Origin: Pseudomonadota bacterium
GTDB lineage: Bacteria > Pseudomonadota > Alphaproteobacteria > Micropepsales > Micropepsaceae
DNA length: 34,435 bases
NCBI GenBank assembly: GCA_029778105.1
Contig: JAKOQZ010000062.1
Coordinates: 1 to 34,435 of the forward strand
Direction: 5' to 3'
The notes under the pieces were generated by a model. The model saw only the letters and a list, made by a program, of their open reading frames with translations, was not told the DNA's origin and ran no database searches. Made by a program: the position numbers and the translations under genes. Numbering within the stretch: position 1 is the stretch's first letter; the number at the start of each line of letters is the position of its first letter. Shown here in pieces: positions 1-8,857 of the stretch.

Positions 1-544
1 CGACGATGGTGAGCGCCGCGCGCCAGCCGAGCGCATCGGTCACGCCGGCGAGCATGGGCAGGAAGACGAGCTGGCCGGTGGCGTTGGCCGCCGTCATGAG
101 GCCGACGACGAGACCGCGCCGTGCGCCGAACCAGCGCGTCGCGACGGTGGCGCCGAGAACGAGCGCGGTCATCCCCGTGCCAATGCCGATGACGACGCCC
201 CACAGCGCCACGAGCTGCCACAGCTCTGTCATCGCGAAGGAGGCGAGGATGCCGCCGGCGATCATCACCATCGCCGTGAGCGCGACGGTGCGGATGCCCC
301 ACTGGTTCATGAAGGCGGCGGCGAAGGGGCCGAACAGGCCGAAGAGCACGAGGCGGAGCGCCATCGCGGCGGAGATGTCTTCGGTGGTCCAGCCGAATTC
401 GGTTTCCAGCGGCTTCATCAGCACGCCGGCCGAGCCCATCGCGCCCGCCGTGGCGAGCATGGTGAGGAAGGTGATGCCGGCGACCACCCAGCCATAGTGG
501 ATGTTGCGGGCGGCCAGCGCGGATGACAGGCGGGTGGAGAGCAT
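1..544 (-). CDS. MFS transporter, partial (C-terminus runs off the left edge)
   Basis: Hand reverse translation from ATG at 544: MLSTRLSSALAARNIHYGWVVAGITFLTMLATAGAMGSAGVLMKPLETEFGWTTEDISAAMALRLVLFG...; hydrophobic helices and MFS oxalate/monocarboxylate-type N-terminus. Not in ORF track because no stop in window. Confidence 0.8.
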   Translation of the reverse strand, partial: MLSTRLSSALAARNIHYGWVVAGITFLTMLATAGAMGSAGVLMKPLETEFGWTTEDISAAMALRLVLFGLFGPFAAAFMNQWGIRTVALTAMVMIAGGILASFAMTELWQLVALWGVVIGIGTGMTALVLGATVATRWFGARRGLVVGLMTAANATGQLVFLPMLAGVTDALGWRAALTIV

Positions 545-596
545 GACGGATCGCCGCCGGGCGGAAGGCCCGGGCGAGTCATATAGACCTATTTGT

Positions 597-608
597 GTGT
601 ATTTACAC
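597..608. promoter_or_regulatory. 12-bp perfect palindrome GTGTA-TT-TACAC, candidate operator upstream of the MFS gene
   Basis: Direct reading: gtgtatttacac, about 50 bp upstream of the 544 start codon, in an AT-rich patch. Confidence 0.35.
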
Positions 609-665
609 TATTGACGCCACGGCAGCGTCGTTACGATGGCGCGCGGCTTCCTGCCGGTGCGGTGT

Positions 666-770
666 GGATGCCCGCCTGCGCGGGCATGACAGCGGGGTTT
701 GGGCTGTCGGCCCTGTTCTGCAAGGCCCCCTTCCGCCCTTCGGGCACCTTCCCCCGATGGGGGAAGGTCT
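666..770. repeat. Intergenic palindromic repeat-like element with two perfect hairpins
   Basis: TGCCCGC-CTGC-GCGGGCA (669-686) and ACCTTCCCCC-GAT-GGGGGAAGGT (746-768). Confidence 0.5.
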
Positions 771-810
771 TGATCCTGCATCGTCGGTGCGGCGGCGGGG
801 AGCGCTATTC

Positions 811-1368
811 CTACTCCGCGTTGCGGGCGTAGCGCAGTTCCGCGCCGAGCGTGGACTGGCCGTTGCCGACGATCTCGCTGCGTTGGACCCAGATGTCGGG
901 GGTTTCGAACTGAACGGCGGTGATCATGACCTCGCCCGGCGTTTGGGTGGTTTCGAATCGCGTTTGAAAGCCGGTGTCGGACAGCATCACTTTTCCGGTC
1001 ACGGTGAGGTTGGTCTGCCCCTCAATCCTCGTGGACGCGGCATCATCAAAGACGCTGGTGGACGTGATGGAGTCGTTCGACGGATCGTAGGCGTAGGTGA
1101 TGTCGAAGATCTGACGGATGCCCGCGATGCCACCCGACCGGTCAATACGGCCCTTGATGGTTTGAGATGCGCTGTCCCAGCCATACGTCATGCTGGTGCG
1201 GATTTCATCGGGATAGGCGGGATGATCGGGCTGCCACGTGCCGCCGCAGATCAGATCGCAGAGGGGCGACAGCGGATGGCCGACAGAGGGGCCGGCGGCA
1301 TCCTGGGCGGCGGCGGGAAGCGCGACGCCGAGCGCGATGGCTGTCAGGGCCGCGCGGAGGAACTGCAT
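811..1368 (-). CDS. Hypothetical secreted protein
   Basis: 185 aa ORF with signal peptide (MQFLRAALTAIALGVALPAAAQ) and coherent composition; no family recognised. Confidence 0.7.
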   Translation of the reverse strand: MQFLRAALTAIALGVALPAAAQDAAGPSVGHPLSPLCDLICGGTWQPDHPAYPDEIRTSMTYGWDSASQTIKGRIDRSGGIAGIRQIFDITYAYDPSNDSITSTSVFDDAASTRIEGQTNLTVTGKVMLSDTGFQTRFETTQTPGEVMITAVQFETPDIWVQRSEIVGNGQSTLGAELRYARNAE

Positions 1369-1420
1369 CTTTGCTCCCTTCCCTGCCCCTTGCTAAGCAC
1401 CTGCCCGCAAGGAGCCAATC

Positions 1421-2632
1421 ATGTTGAACGTCACCACGGCCGGTGCGCTGACCGGGATTCGCGTCGTCGATCTGAGCCGCGTGCTGGGCGGGCCTTACGC
1501 CACTCAAGTGCTGGGCGATCATGGCGCGGATGTGGTGAAAGTCGAGCCGCCGGGGGGCGACGAGACGCGCGAATGGGGACCGCCGTTCCGCGAGGATGAG
1601 GGCCGGCGGGGCCCAAGCGGCTATTACCTGAACGTGAACCGGAACAAGCGCGGGATCGCGCTGGATCTGCGCAAGGCGGACGGGCGGCTGGCGCTGCTGC
1701 GGCTGCTGGAAGATGCGGATGTGTTGGTCGAGAACTTCAAGGCGGGGACGCTGGAGAAGTGGGACCTTGGGTTTGAGGCGGTGCTGCAGCCGATGTTTCC
1801 GAGGCTGATCCATGCGCGCATCTCGGGCTTCGGCAGCGAGGGGCCGTATGGCGGTTTCCCCGGCTATGACGCCGTGGTGCAGACGATGACCGGCATGTCG
1901 AGCGTGACGGGATCGGCAGCCAGCGGCCCGGTGAAGATGGGCGCGCCGGTGGTGGACCTGGCGAGCGGCCTCAATGCCGTGATCGGCATTCTGCTGGCGC
2001 TGCGCGAGCGCGAGCGCACCGGCAAGGGACAGTTTGTGGAAGTGGCGCTGTATGATGTGGGAATCACGCTGACCCATCCCCATTCGGCCAACTGGCTGTG
2101 GGGCGAGAAACTGCCGACGCTGACCGGCAATGCGCATCCCAATGTCGCGCCCTATGACCTGTTCGCGACGGCGACGCGGCCGATCTTCCTGGGCGTCGGG
2201 AATGACGGGCAGTTTGTGAAGGCGATGGCCGTTCTGGGGCGGCCGGAGCTGGCGAAGGATGCGCGGTTCGCCAACATGGCGGGCCGCAACACCAACCGCG
2301 CCGCGCTGACGGCGATCCTGGCCCCGATCTTCGCGGCGGCGGACGGCGTGGCGCTGGCGCGTGCGCTGCTGGAGGCGGGCGTTCCGGCGGGGCCGTTGAA
2401 CAATATCCAGGAGGCGCTGGACGATCCGCAGACCGCGGTGCGCGCGATGCGGATCGAGACGGCGGGCTATAAGGGCATCGGCAGCCCGATCAAGCTGAGC
2501 GAAACGCCGCCCTCGCTGCGCCGCCTGCCGCCGGATTTCGGCGCGGACACCGACGCGGTGCTGGCCGAGGCAGGCTTTACGCCGGACGAGATCGCGGCGT
2601 TCCGCAAAAGCGGCGGCGTGCCGGAAAAATAG
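1421..2632 (+). CDS. CaiB/BaiF family (type III) CoA-transferase
   Basis: GIRVVDLSRVLGGPYATQVLGDHGADVVKVEPPGGDETREWGPPF, NVNRNKRGIALDLRK, ENFKAGTLEKWDLG. Confidence 0.95.
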   Translation: MLNVTTAGALTGIRVVDLSRVLGGPYATQVLGDHGADVVKVEPPGGDETREWGPPFREDEGRRGPSGYYLNVNRNKRGIALDLRKADGRLALLRLLEDADVLVENFKAGTLEKWDLGFEAVLQPMFPRLIHARISGFGSEGPYGGFPGYDAVVQTMTGMSSVTGSAASGPVKMGAPVVDLASGLNAVIGILLALRERERTGKGQFVEVALYDVGITLTHPHSANWLWGEKLPTLTGNAHPNVAPYDLFATATRPIFLGVGNDGQFVKAMAVLGRPELAKDARFANMAGRNTNRAALTAILAPIFAAADGVALARALLEAGVPAGPLNNIQEALDDPQTAVRAMRIETAGYKGIGSPIKLSETPPSLRRLPPDFGADTDAVLAEAGFTPDEIAAFRKSGGVPEK

Positions 2633-2656
2633 ATCGGACTTTTTTCCTGATCGCGC

Positions 2657-2685
2657 TTGACCGCGCGGCCGGAACGGCTTATATT
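2657..2685 (+). promoter_or_regulatory. Near-consensus sigma70-type promoter TTGACC-N17-TATATT
   Basis: TTGACC at 2657-2662, 17-nt spacer, TATATT at 2680-2685, in the gap between two convergent genes. Confidence 0.5.
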
Positions 2686-2691
2686 CCCATC

Positions 2692-2758
2692 GTGGCGGCA
2701 GGTGGCGATCAGGAGGGCCAAGGCCCTGCCGAAATCGAGAGCTGATCAGAGGGGTTTT
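2692..2758 (+). ncRNA. Candidate short transcript (sRNA or leaderless 17-aa peptide)
   Basis: Starts 7 nt after the -10 box; contains AGGGC-CAAG-GCCCT hairpin inside a GATCAG/CTGATC pairing and ends at GAGGGGTTTTTT. The same stretch reads GTG...TGA (2692-2745). Confidence 0.25.
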
Positions 2759-3276
2759 TTGAGTTCGACGAGATCGAAGTCGCGGCGGAGCGCGCCGGGG
2801 GCTTCGTCGAAGGGAAAGGGCTCGCGGTTGCCGGTGAGGGTGTAGCCGCGGCGTTCGTACCAGGCGATGAGCTCGCTGCGCAGGTTGATGACCACCATGC
2901 CCATCGCCCGGGAATTCCATTCGGCCCGGGCGGCTTTCTCGCAGGCGGCGAGCAGCTTTTTCCCCAGACCCTGCGCCTGAGCCGCAGGGTCGACCGAAAA
3001 CATGCCGAAATAGCCGTCTTCGCCGTCTTTCTGGACCAGCGCGCAGCCGACCAGCTCGCCATTCTGTTCGGCGAGGACGAAACGGCTTTCGGGATCGGCG
3101 ATGAGGCCGGCGATCTCGTCTTCGCCCGTGCGCGGGCCGGTGAGGAGATGGGCTTCGTTAGTCCAGCCGGTGGCGGCGGCGGGCCCGCGATAGGCCTTTT
3201 CGATCAGCATCGCGACGGCGCGAACGTCATCCCGCGCAGCATAGCGGAAGTTCGGAGCCGCCGGAGGTTTACTCAT
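2746..3276 (-). CDS. GNAT family N-acetyltransferase
   Basis: FRYAARDDVRAVAMLIEKAYRG..., CALVQKDGEDGYFGMFSVDPAAQAQGLGKKLLAACEKAA (acetyl-CoA binding motif), LIAWYERRGYTLTG. Confidence 0.92.
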   Translation of the reverse strand: MSKPPAAPNFRYAARDDVRAVAMLIEKAYRGPAAATGWTNEAHLLTGPRTGEDEIAGLIADPESRFVLAEQNGELVGCALVQKDGEDGYFGMFSVDPAAQAQGLGKKLLAACEKAARAEWNSRAMGMVVINLRSELIAWYERRGYTLTGNREPFPFDEAPGALRRDFDLVELKKPL

Positions 3277-3339
3277 GCGGCGGAGCGTGGCGGCATCGCG
3301 GGCGCACGGTCAAGACGCGCGCCCGCGTTTATTGTCGCC

Positions 3340-4107
3340 CTATTTCCCGGCGAGGAGGATTTTGACCGCCTGTGTTGCAAACGCCCACACTTCCGGCGAG
3401 CCCGGCATTTGCGCCGCAGTTTCAGGATTGGCCCGGGCGTCGGCGTTGAAGCGGGCGGCCGCGTTCCACAGATCGGCGCGGCCCTGGGTGAATTTGTCGA
3501 CGGCGGCCTTCCAGCGCGCGGCCCAGGCCTGGGCTTCGGGCGAGGCCGGGTCGCCGTGACGCAGGCGTTCGCCGTCGGCGAAGATCTGCGCCCACTCGGC
3601 GGCGATGGCCTGCTGGTCGGCCATGTCGAACTTGCGGGCCTTGAGTTCGTCGATCTGCCCCGGGGTGTAGTGCTTCTCGGCCAGAGCCTGAAGCTCGGGC
3701 GTCCATGTGGTGTCGGTCATTGCGGCGGTCCTTGCCAGTTGCGTCAGATCCTCCGTCGAGAGCGGGTGCCCCGAGGCCAGCCGGGCGCGCGCCGCCCTGA
3801 CGAGCGCCAGCGCCGTGCCGAGCTCGGCCTGACGCTGTGTCAGGGCGCGCTCCTGCAGGGACAGCACCACGTCGAGGTCGCCGCGAAAGCCGGTGAGCAG
3901 TTCGCGCACCCGGGCGAGCGGAAGGCCGAGCCGCTTGAGCGCCAGAATGGCGGTCAGGCGTTCTTCTTCCGCGCGGCCATAGGCGCGCCAGTTGCTGCCC
4001 GAACGGGCGGGCCTCAGCAGCCCCTCGCGTTCGTAGACGCGCAGCGCCTTGACCGTCACGCCGAAGCGGGCGGCGAAGGCGGCGGCGTTGTCTCCGGCTT
4101 TGGTCAT
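3340..4107 (-). CDS. MerR family regulator with TipAS-like C-terminal domain
   Basis: N-terminal MerR HTH (VTVKALRVYEREGLLRPARSGSNWRAYG), C-terminal TipAS-like YTPGQIDELKAR...EWAQIFAD.... Confidence 0.88.
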   Translation of the reverse strand: MTKAGDNAAAFAARFGVTVKALRVYEREGLLRPARSGSNWRAYGRAEEERLTAILALKRLGLPLARVRELLTGFRGDLDVVLSLQERALTQRQAELGTALALVRAARARLASGHPLSTEDLTQLARTAAMTDTTWTPELQALAEKHYTPGQIDELKARKFDMADQQAIAAEWAQIFADGERLRHGDPASPEAQAWAARWKAAVDKFTQGRADLWNAAARFNADARANPETAAQMPGSPEVWAFATQAVKILLAGK

Positions 4108-4112
4108 CTGGT

Positions 4113-4145
4113 CCTCATGCGTCCGCTCCGATCGGACGCATGAGG
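4113..4145. repeat. Perfect 13-bp inverted repeat (CCTCATGCGTCCG-N7-CGGACGCATGAGG)
   Basis: Direct reading, just upstream of the MerR start (4107) and downstream of the MFS stop (4179). Confidence 0.7.
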
Positions 4146-4153
4146 GTTTGGAG

Positions 4154-4170
4154 CCGGACCCAGGGTCCGG
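4154..4170. repeat. 17-bp palindrome CCGGACCC-A-GGGTCCGG
   Basis: Direct reading; adjacent to the 13-bp inverted repeat. Confidence 0.6.
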
Positions 4171-4178
4171 CGCAAGCC

Positions 4179-5522
4179 CTATCCGCCGGCGCGGGCGGCG
4201 CGGCGTTCGATCAGGCGGCGGATACGCGCCTGCCGGTCGCGCCCGATGGGGAAGCGCCAGAGGAGCAGAACCGAAACGAGGAAGAACGGCCAGGGCATCC
4301 AGACATAGGTGAAGACGAGCGCGTCGATGGCTTCGGGCGAATTGCCGAAGGACATCGCGTTGAAGCCGGCGCTGGACAGGATGGTGAGCGCGATGAAGCC
4401 GCCGATGGCGTCGGCCAGCTTGCCGCCCATGTTCCAGAAGGCGAACAGGAGGCCGGCGCGCGAGCGGCGGGCGCGCAGTTCGTCGAGGTCGATCACGTCG
4501 GCCGAGATGGAGAGGCCGAGCGTCGCCGCCGCGCCGCCGCCGAGGCCCGCAAGCGCCATGATGAGCATGGCGAGATTGGCGTCGCCCTTTGGCACCAGCA
4601 GGAGGCAGGCGAAGGCGACGAGCGAGGAGACGACGGCGAAGATGAGGGCGTTGTGCTTGGAGAAGCGCGAGCCGGCCCAGACCCAGATGGGCACGCCCAG
4701 CACGGCGGCGAGGAGATAGACGATGACCGGGTTCGCCGAATTGGCACCAAGACCCAGCGCGTGAATGAAGAACCAGAGGACGACGGTGGTGTTCACCGCC
4801 GAGCCGATGCGGCCGATGGTGGTGGCGGCGAGGATGCGCATGAAGGGCGCGTTACGCATCGCGATCTTCATGCCCTCCAGCCAGCCCGTGTTGTGCACCG
4901 GCCCGGCAGGTTGGCGATCCGGCACGAACAGCCACATCAGGAGGCCGCTGACAGGGAAGAGAATGAGCGCCCAAAGGCCCAGACCCTGCATCACAGGCGT
5001 GAGGCCCTGCGGCGTACCCGCGCCGCCGCCGGTGAAGACCGGCGCAAGCGTGGCGATCATGATGCCGACAAAGGCGAAGAGGGTACGCCAGCCGGTGATG
5101 CGGGTGCGTTCAGCGTAGTTGCCGGAGATTTCCGCGCCCCAGGCGCCGTAGGGGATCTGGATCATCGTCCAGCCGAGATAGAGCAGCATCAGCCAGACGA
5201 GGAGATAGAGCGGGCCGACGCCAGGGGCGGCGAAGAACACCATGTAGATGCCGGCCATCTTGAGCGGGATGCCGAGCAAAACCCACGCCTTGCGGCGGCC
5301 GAGCTTCAGGCCGGTAGAGCGATCCGACGCGATGCCGATGAGGGGATCGATGACCACGTCCGACAGGCGGGCGACAAGGAGGACCCAGGCGAGATCCTGC
5401 AGCGAGACGCCGAGATCGGTGCCGTAGAAGGTGGTGAGATAGATGACCAGCGGCAGGTCGGCGATGGACAAAGGCAAGGCGATCTGGCCGTAGGCGGCCA
5501 GCGAGCGGCGGGTCAGGCGCAT
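4179..5522 (-). CDS. MFS transporter, GPH (glycoside-pentoside-hexuronide:cation symporter) type
   Basis: Start chosen at MRLTRRSLAAYGQIALPLSIADLPLVIYLTTFYG with GGGAGAG upstream; LSDVVIDPLIGIASDRSTGLKLGRRKAWVLLG. Confidence 0.9.
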   Translation of the reverse strand: MRLTRRSLAAYGQIALPLSIADLPLVIYLTTFYGTDLGVSLQDLAWVLLVARLSDVVIDPLIGIASDRSTGLKLGRRKAWVLLGIPLKMAGIYMVFFAAPGVGPLYLLVWLMLLYLGWTMIQIPYGAWGAEISGNYAERTRITGWRTLFAFVGIMIATLAPVFTGGGAGTPQGLTPVMQGLGLWALILFPVSGLLMWLFVPDRQPAGPVHNTGWLEGMKIAMRNAPFMRILAATTIGRIGSAVNTTVVLWFFIHALGLGANSANPVIVYLLAAVLGVPIWVWAGSRFSKHNALIFAVVSSLVAFACLLLVPKGDANLAMLIMALAGLGGGAAATLGLSISADVIDLDELRARRSRAGLLFAFWNMGGKLADAIGGFIALTILSSAGFNAMSFGNSPEAIDALVFTYVWMPWPFFLVSVLLLWRFPIGRDRQARIRRLIERRAARAGG

Positions 5523-5671
5523 GTCTCTCCCTCGTCGGGCCGTCTGGTGCGGCCTCTTGGCCACAGTCGGGGCGCAAACGCCGGGACGCAAGGGGGTCGT
5601 CACATCCGCAAGGCGGGTTTGGGCGTTAGATTGCGACGCAAGACCTTTTCGGTACGACTCCGGGAGATTTC

Positions 5672-6454
5672 ATGAAAACCGCCCTCGCCTGCCTCGCCGC
5701 CGCATCGGCGCTGGCCCTGATGCCCGCCGCCGCCGCGCCCAAGCCGAAATGGGAAGTGGGCGTCGGCGCCTTCGCGACCTACAGCCCGGCCTATTGGGGC
5801 GCGAGCCGGGACAGCGACGATTTCGGCGGGTTTCCGGTGGTCTATTTCATCTATCGCGGCGAGGACATTTCGATCTTCTCGAACGGATTGTTCGACGTCG
5901 ACTCGAACAACACGGAACGCTTCACGTTCGGCGTCTCGGTGGACGGCAGCGGCGGCGTGGACAGCGAAGACCGGCACGGCCTCGGCGACATCGACCCGGT
6001 TCTGGAAATCGGACCGAAGATCACCTTCGCGCTGTTCGCGACCGGCACGCAGCGCCTGGAGGCGAGCCTTGCGGCGCGCGTCGCCTATCAGTGGGGCGAA
6101 GGGTTCGAAGGCTGGGTGTTCGAGCCGTCGCTCGCCTATCTGGTGTCGCTGAACGATACGACGCGCCTCGGCTTTACGCTGGTCTCCAAGTTCGGCAGCG
6201 AGGACTATAACGATCTTTGGTACACGGACGGTTTCTACGTGGCCGACAGCGGCTATATCGGCTCGTCGCTGGCGATCAATCTCGTCCACGATCTCTCCGA
6301 CAAACTGCGCATGAGCGCGCAGGCTAAGATCATGACCATCGAGGGATCGGACATGGACAAGTTCGCATCTCTGGTGGAAGAGGACACGAACTATTCGTTC
6401 CGGATCGGCTTCACCTATTCGATCTGGCAGTCGAGCGAGATGGCGCGCGAGTGA
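5672..6454 (+). CDS. MipA/OmpV family outer-membrane protein
   Basis: Signal peptide; WEVGVGAFATYSPAYWGASRDSDDFGGFPVVYFIYRGEDISIFSNG; C-terminal beta-strand-like end. Confidence 0.88.
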   Translation: MKTALACLAAASALALMPAAAAPKPKWEVGVGAFATYSPAYWGASRDSDDFGGFPVVYFIYRGEDISIFSNGLFDVDSNNTERFTFGVSVDGSGGVDSEDRHGLGDIDPVLEIGPKITFALFATGTQRLEASLAARVAYQWGEGFEGWVFEPSLAYLVSLNDTTRLGFTLVSKFGSEDYNDLWYTDGFYVADSGYIGSSLAINLVHDLSDKLRMSAQAKIMTIEGSDMDKFASLVEEDTNYSFRIGFTYSIWQSSEMARE

Positions 6455-6475
6455 TCGCAGCCTCAGACCACAGCC

Positions 6476-6502
6476 AAAGGCCGGGCCCCGCGCCCGGCCT
6501 TT
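6476..6502. terminator. Bidirectional Rho-independent-like terminator
   Basis: AAGGCCGGGC-CCCGC-GCCCGGCCTT followed by TTC; lies between convergent genes ending at 6454 and 6510. Confidence 0.8.
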
Positions 6503-6509
6503 TCTTTGG

Positions 6510-7766
6510 TCAGTAGGGCATCAGGCCGATGGTCGCGCCGACGAGCAGGCTGGAGAGCGTGCCGGAGATGAGCGAGCGCTGGGCGAGCTGGACGATCTCT
6601 TTGCGGCGATTGGGCGCCAGCACGGTGACGCCCGCGATGGTGATGCCGACCGAGGAGAAATTGGCGAAGCCGCACAGCGCATAGAGCATGATGAGATCGG
6701 TGCGGTCGGACAGCGCGTCGTGCGGAAGCGCCGCCTGGTGGAGATAGGCGACGACCTCGTTGACGATGAACTTGATGCCGAGCAGCTGGCCGGCATCGAC
6801 GGCCTCGCCCCACGGAATGCCGAGACACCAGGCGATGGGCGCGAAGACCCAGCCGGCCATGCGTTCGAAGGTGAGCGGGGCGCCCCAGACATCGCCGAAG
6901 CCGCCGAGCATGTAGTTGGCGAGCGCGACAAGGGCGATCACCACCACGAGCATCGCTATGATCTGGAGGAACATCGAGAGGCCGTCGGCGGTGCCGCGCG
7001 CCACGGCGTCCATCGTGCCGTGATATTCGACGCCGAGGCCGGCATCGGCGGGCGTCGTTTCCTTGCCGGGGATCATCACCATCGCGACGACGATGGAGGC
7101 CGGCAGCGAAATGAGCGAGGCGATGATGATGTGGCCGAGCGCGCCGGGGCCGACCACGGGCGTCAGAATGATCGAATAGAAGACGAGGATGGTGCCCGCC
7201 GCATTCGCCATGCCGCAGGTGAAGACGATGAAGAGCTCTGACCGCGTGAGCCGCTCCAGATAGGGCTTGATGAGAAGCGGGCTTTCGATGGTGCCGAGAA
7301 AGACGTTGGCGCCGCACGAGACGCCGACCGCGCCGCCGATGCCGAGCGTGCGGCGCAGCAGGAACGACATGCCGGCGACGATCATCGGGAGAATGCGCCA
7401 GTGCCAGGCGAGCGCCGAAAGCGCCCCGATCACCATGAGGCTGGGCAGGATCTGGAAGGCGAAATTGCCCATCGCGTTGGGATTGGTGATCTGGAACGGC
7501 ACATCCGGCCCACCGCCGATATAGCCGAAGACGAAACCCGTGCCGGCCCTGGTGGCGAACTGGATCGCCTCGACCACCGCGTTGAGGCTGAGCAGGCCGT
7601 CGCGCATGAAGGGGATCTGCAGGAAGACGACCGCAAGCGCGATCTGGAGCGCGAGGCCGGCGAACACGACGCGCCAGGGGAAATCGCGGCGGCGCTCGGA
7701 CAGCGCCCAGGCGATGGCGAGCAGCACGCAGATGCCGAACGCGCTTTGCAGGTTCAGAAGAGTCAT
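6510..7766 (-). CDS. CNT family concentrative nucleoside transporter (NupC-like)
   Basis: FATRAGTGFVFGYIGG, GMSFLLRRTLGIGGAVGVSCGANVFLGTIESPLLIKPYL, FTCGMANAAGTILVFYS, ALCGFANFSSVGITIAG. Confidence 0.95.
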   Translation of the reverse strand: MTLLNLQSAFGICVLLAIAWALSERRRDFPWRVVFAGLALQIALAVVFLQIPFMRDGLLSLNAVVEAIQFATRAGTGFVFGYIGGGPDVPFQITNPNAMGNFAFQILPSLMVIGALSALAWHWRILPMIVAGMSFLLRRTLGIGGAVGVSCGANVFLGTIESPLLIKPYLERLTRSELFIVFTCGMANAAGTILVFYSIILTPVVGPGALGHIIIASLISLPASIVVAMVMIPGKETTPADAGLGVEYHGTMDAVARGTADGLSMFLQIIAMLVVVIALVALANYMLGGFGDVWGAPLTFERMAGWVFAPIAWCLGIPWGEAVDAGQLLGIKFIVNEVVAYLHQAALPHDALSDRTDLIMLYALCGFANFSSVGITIAGVTVLAPNRRKEIVQLAQRSLISGTLSSLLVGATIGLMPY

Positions 7767-7933
7767 GGACGAGAAAAGCCCCCGGGAATCGCGGGCAGCG
7801 TGGCATACGGCCCGCCCGGATCAAGGGCATGCCCTGACGCTTCCGTAAAGGCATCTTGCAATCGGCCCACCCCAGAGTCAGAAGGCTTGCCGTCACGAAA
7901 ACGGCGCGGACGGCGCTCGCGAGGAGAACTCAC

Positions 7934-8836
7934 ATGACCATTCGTTTCGACGGCAAGGTCGTCATCGTCACGGGCGCCGGCGGCGGCCTGGGCAAGCAGC
8001 ATGCGCTGGAATTCGCGCGCCGCGGCGCAAAGGTCGTGGTCAACGATCTGGGCGGTTCGGTGGACGGCACGGGCGGCAATTCGGCCGCTGCGGAAGCCGT
8101 GGTCGCCGAAATCAAGGCGGCGGGCGGCGAAGCGATGGCCAACGGCGCGTCGGTGACCGACGACGCGGGCGTCGCGCATCTCGTCAAGCAGACCATGGAC
8201 ACCTGGGGCCGCATCGACGTGCTGATCGCCAATGCCGGCATCCTGCGCGACAAGTCGTTCTCCAAGATGGAGCTGAAGGACTTCGACGCCGTGATGCAGG
8301 TGCACGTGATGGGCACCGTGAAGCCGGTGAAGGCGATCTGGGAGATCATGAAGACCCAGAAATACGGCCGCATCGTCGTGACGACCTCGTCGACCGGCCT
8401 CTATGGCAATTTCGGCCAGACCAATTACGGCGCGGCGAAGCTGGGCCTGGTCGGCTTCATGAACACGCTGAAGCTGGAAGGCCAGAAGGACAACATCAAG
8501 GTCAACGCGATCTCGCCGGTGGCGGCGACGCGCATGACAGAATCGCTGTTCCCGCCTGAGGCGCTGAAGGTGTTCGCGCCGGAATACGTGACCCCGGGCG
8601 TCGTGTTCCTGGCCAGCGAAGACGCGCCGACCGGCGTGATCCTGACCGCCGGCGCGGGCACGTTCTCGAAGGCCGAGATCATCGAGAGCCAGGGCGTGTA
8701 TCTGGGCAAGGATGGCGTCGATGCCGACGAAGTCGCCGCCAACTGGGGCAAGATCGCCGACATGACCGGCGCGAAGCCCTATTTCCAGGGCGGCGAACAG
8801 ACCGGCAAGTTCCTGGAGCGACTGGCCGGCAAGTAA
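7934..8836 (+). CDS. SDR family oxidoreductase (17beta-HSD4/MFE-2 dehydrogenase-like)
   Basis: VVIVTGAGGGLGKQHALEFARRGAKVVVNDLGG, NYGAAKLGLVGFMNTLKLEG; start at MTIRFDGK with AGGAGAA upstream. Confidence 0.93.
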   Translation: MTIRFDGKVVIVTGAGGGLGKQHALEFARRGAKVVVNDLGGSVDGTGGNSAAAEAVVAEIKAAGGEAMANGASVTDDAGVAHLVKQTMDTWGRIDVLIANAGILRDKSFSKMELKDFDAVMQVHVMGTVKPVKAIWEIMKTQKYGRIVVTTSSTGLYGNFGQTNYGAAKLGLVGFMNTLKLEGQKDNIKVNAISPVAATRMTESLFPPEALKVFAPEYVTPGVVFLASEDAPTGVILTAGAGTFSKAEIIESQGVYLGKDGVDADEVAANWGKIADMTGAKPYFQGGEQTGKFLERLAGK

Positions 8837-8857
8837 GACCGGCCGGCAGTCAGGCCG

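Noticed and set aside
1205-2920. 571-aa minus-strand ORF over the CoA-transferase
   Set aside because: Antisense to a confident CaiB/BaiF gene; biased composition.
4140-5675. 511-aa plus-strand ORF over the GPH transporter
   Set aside because: E/D/G/R-rich shadow of a transporter gene, no conserved motif.
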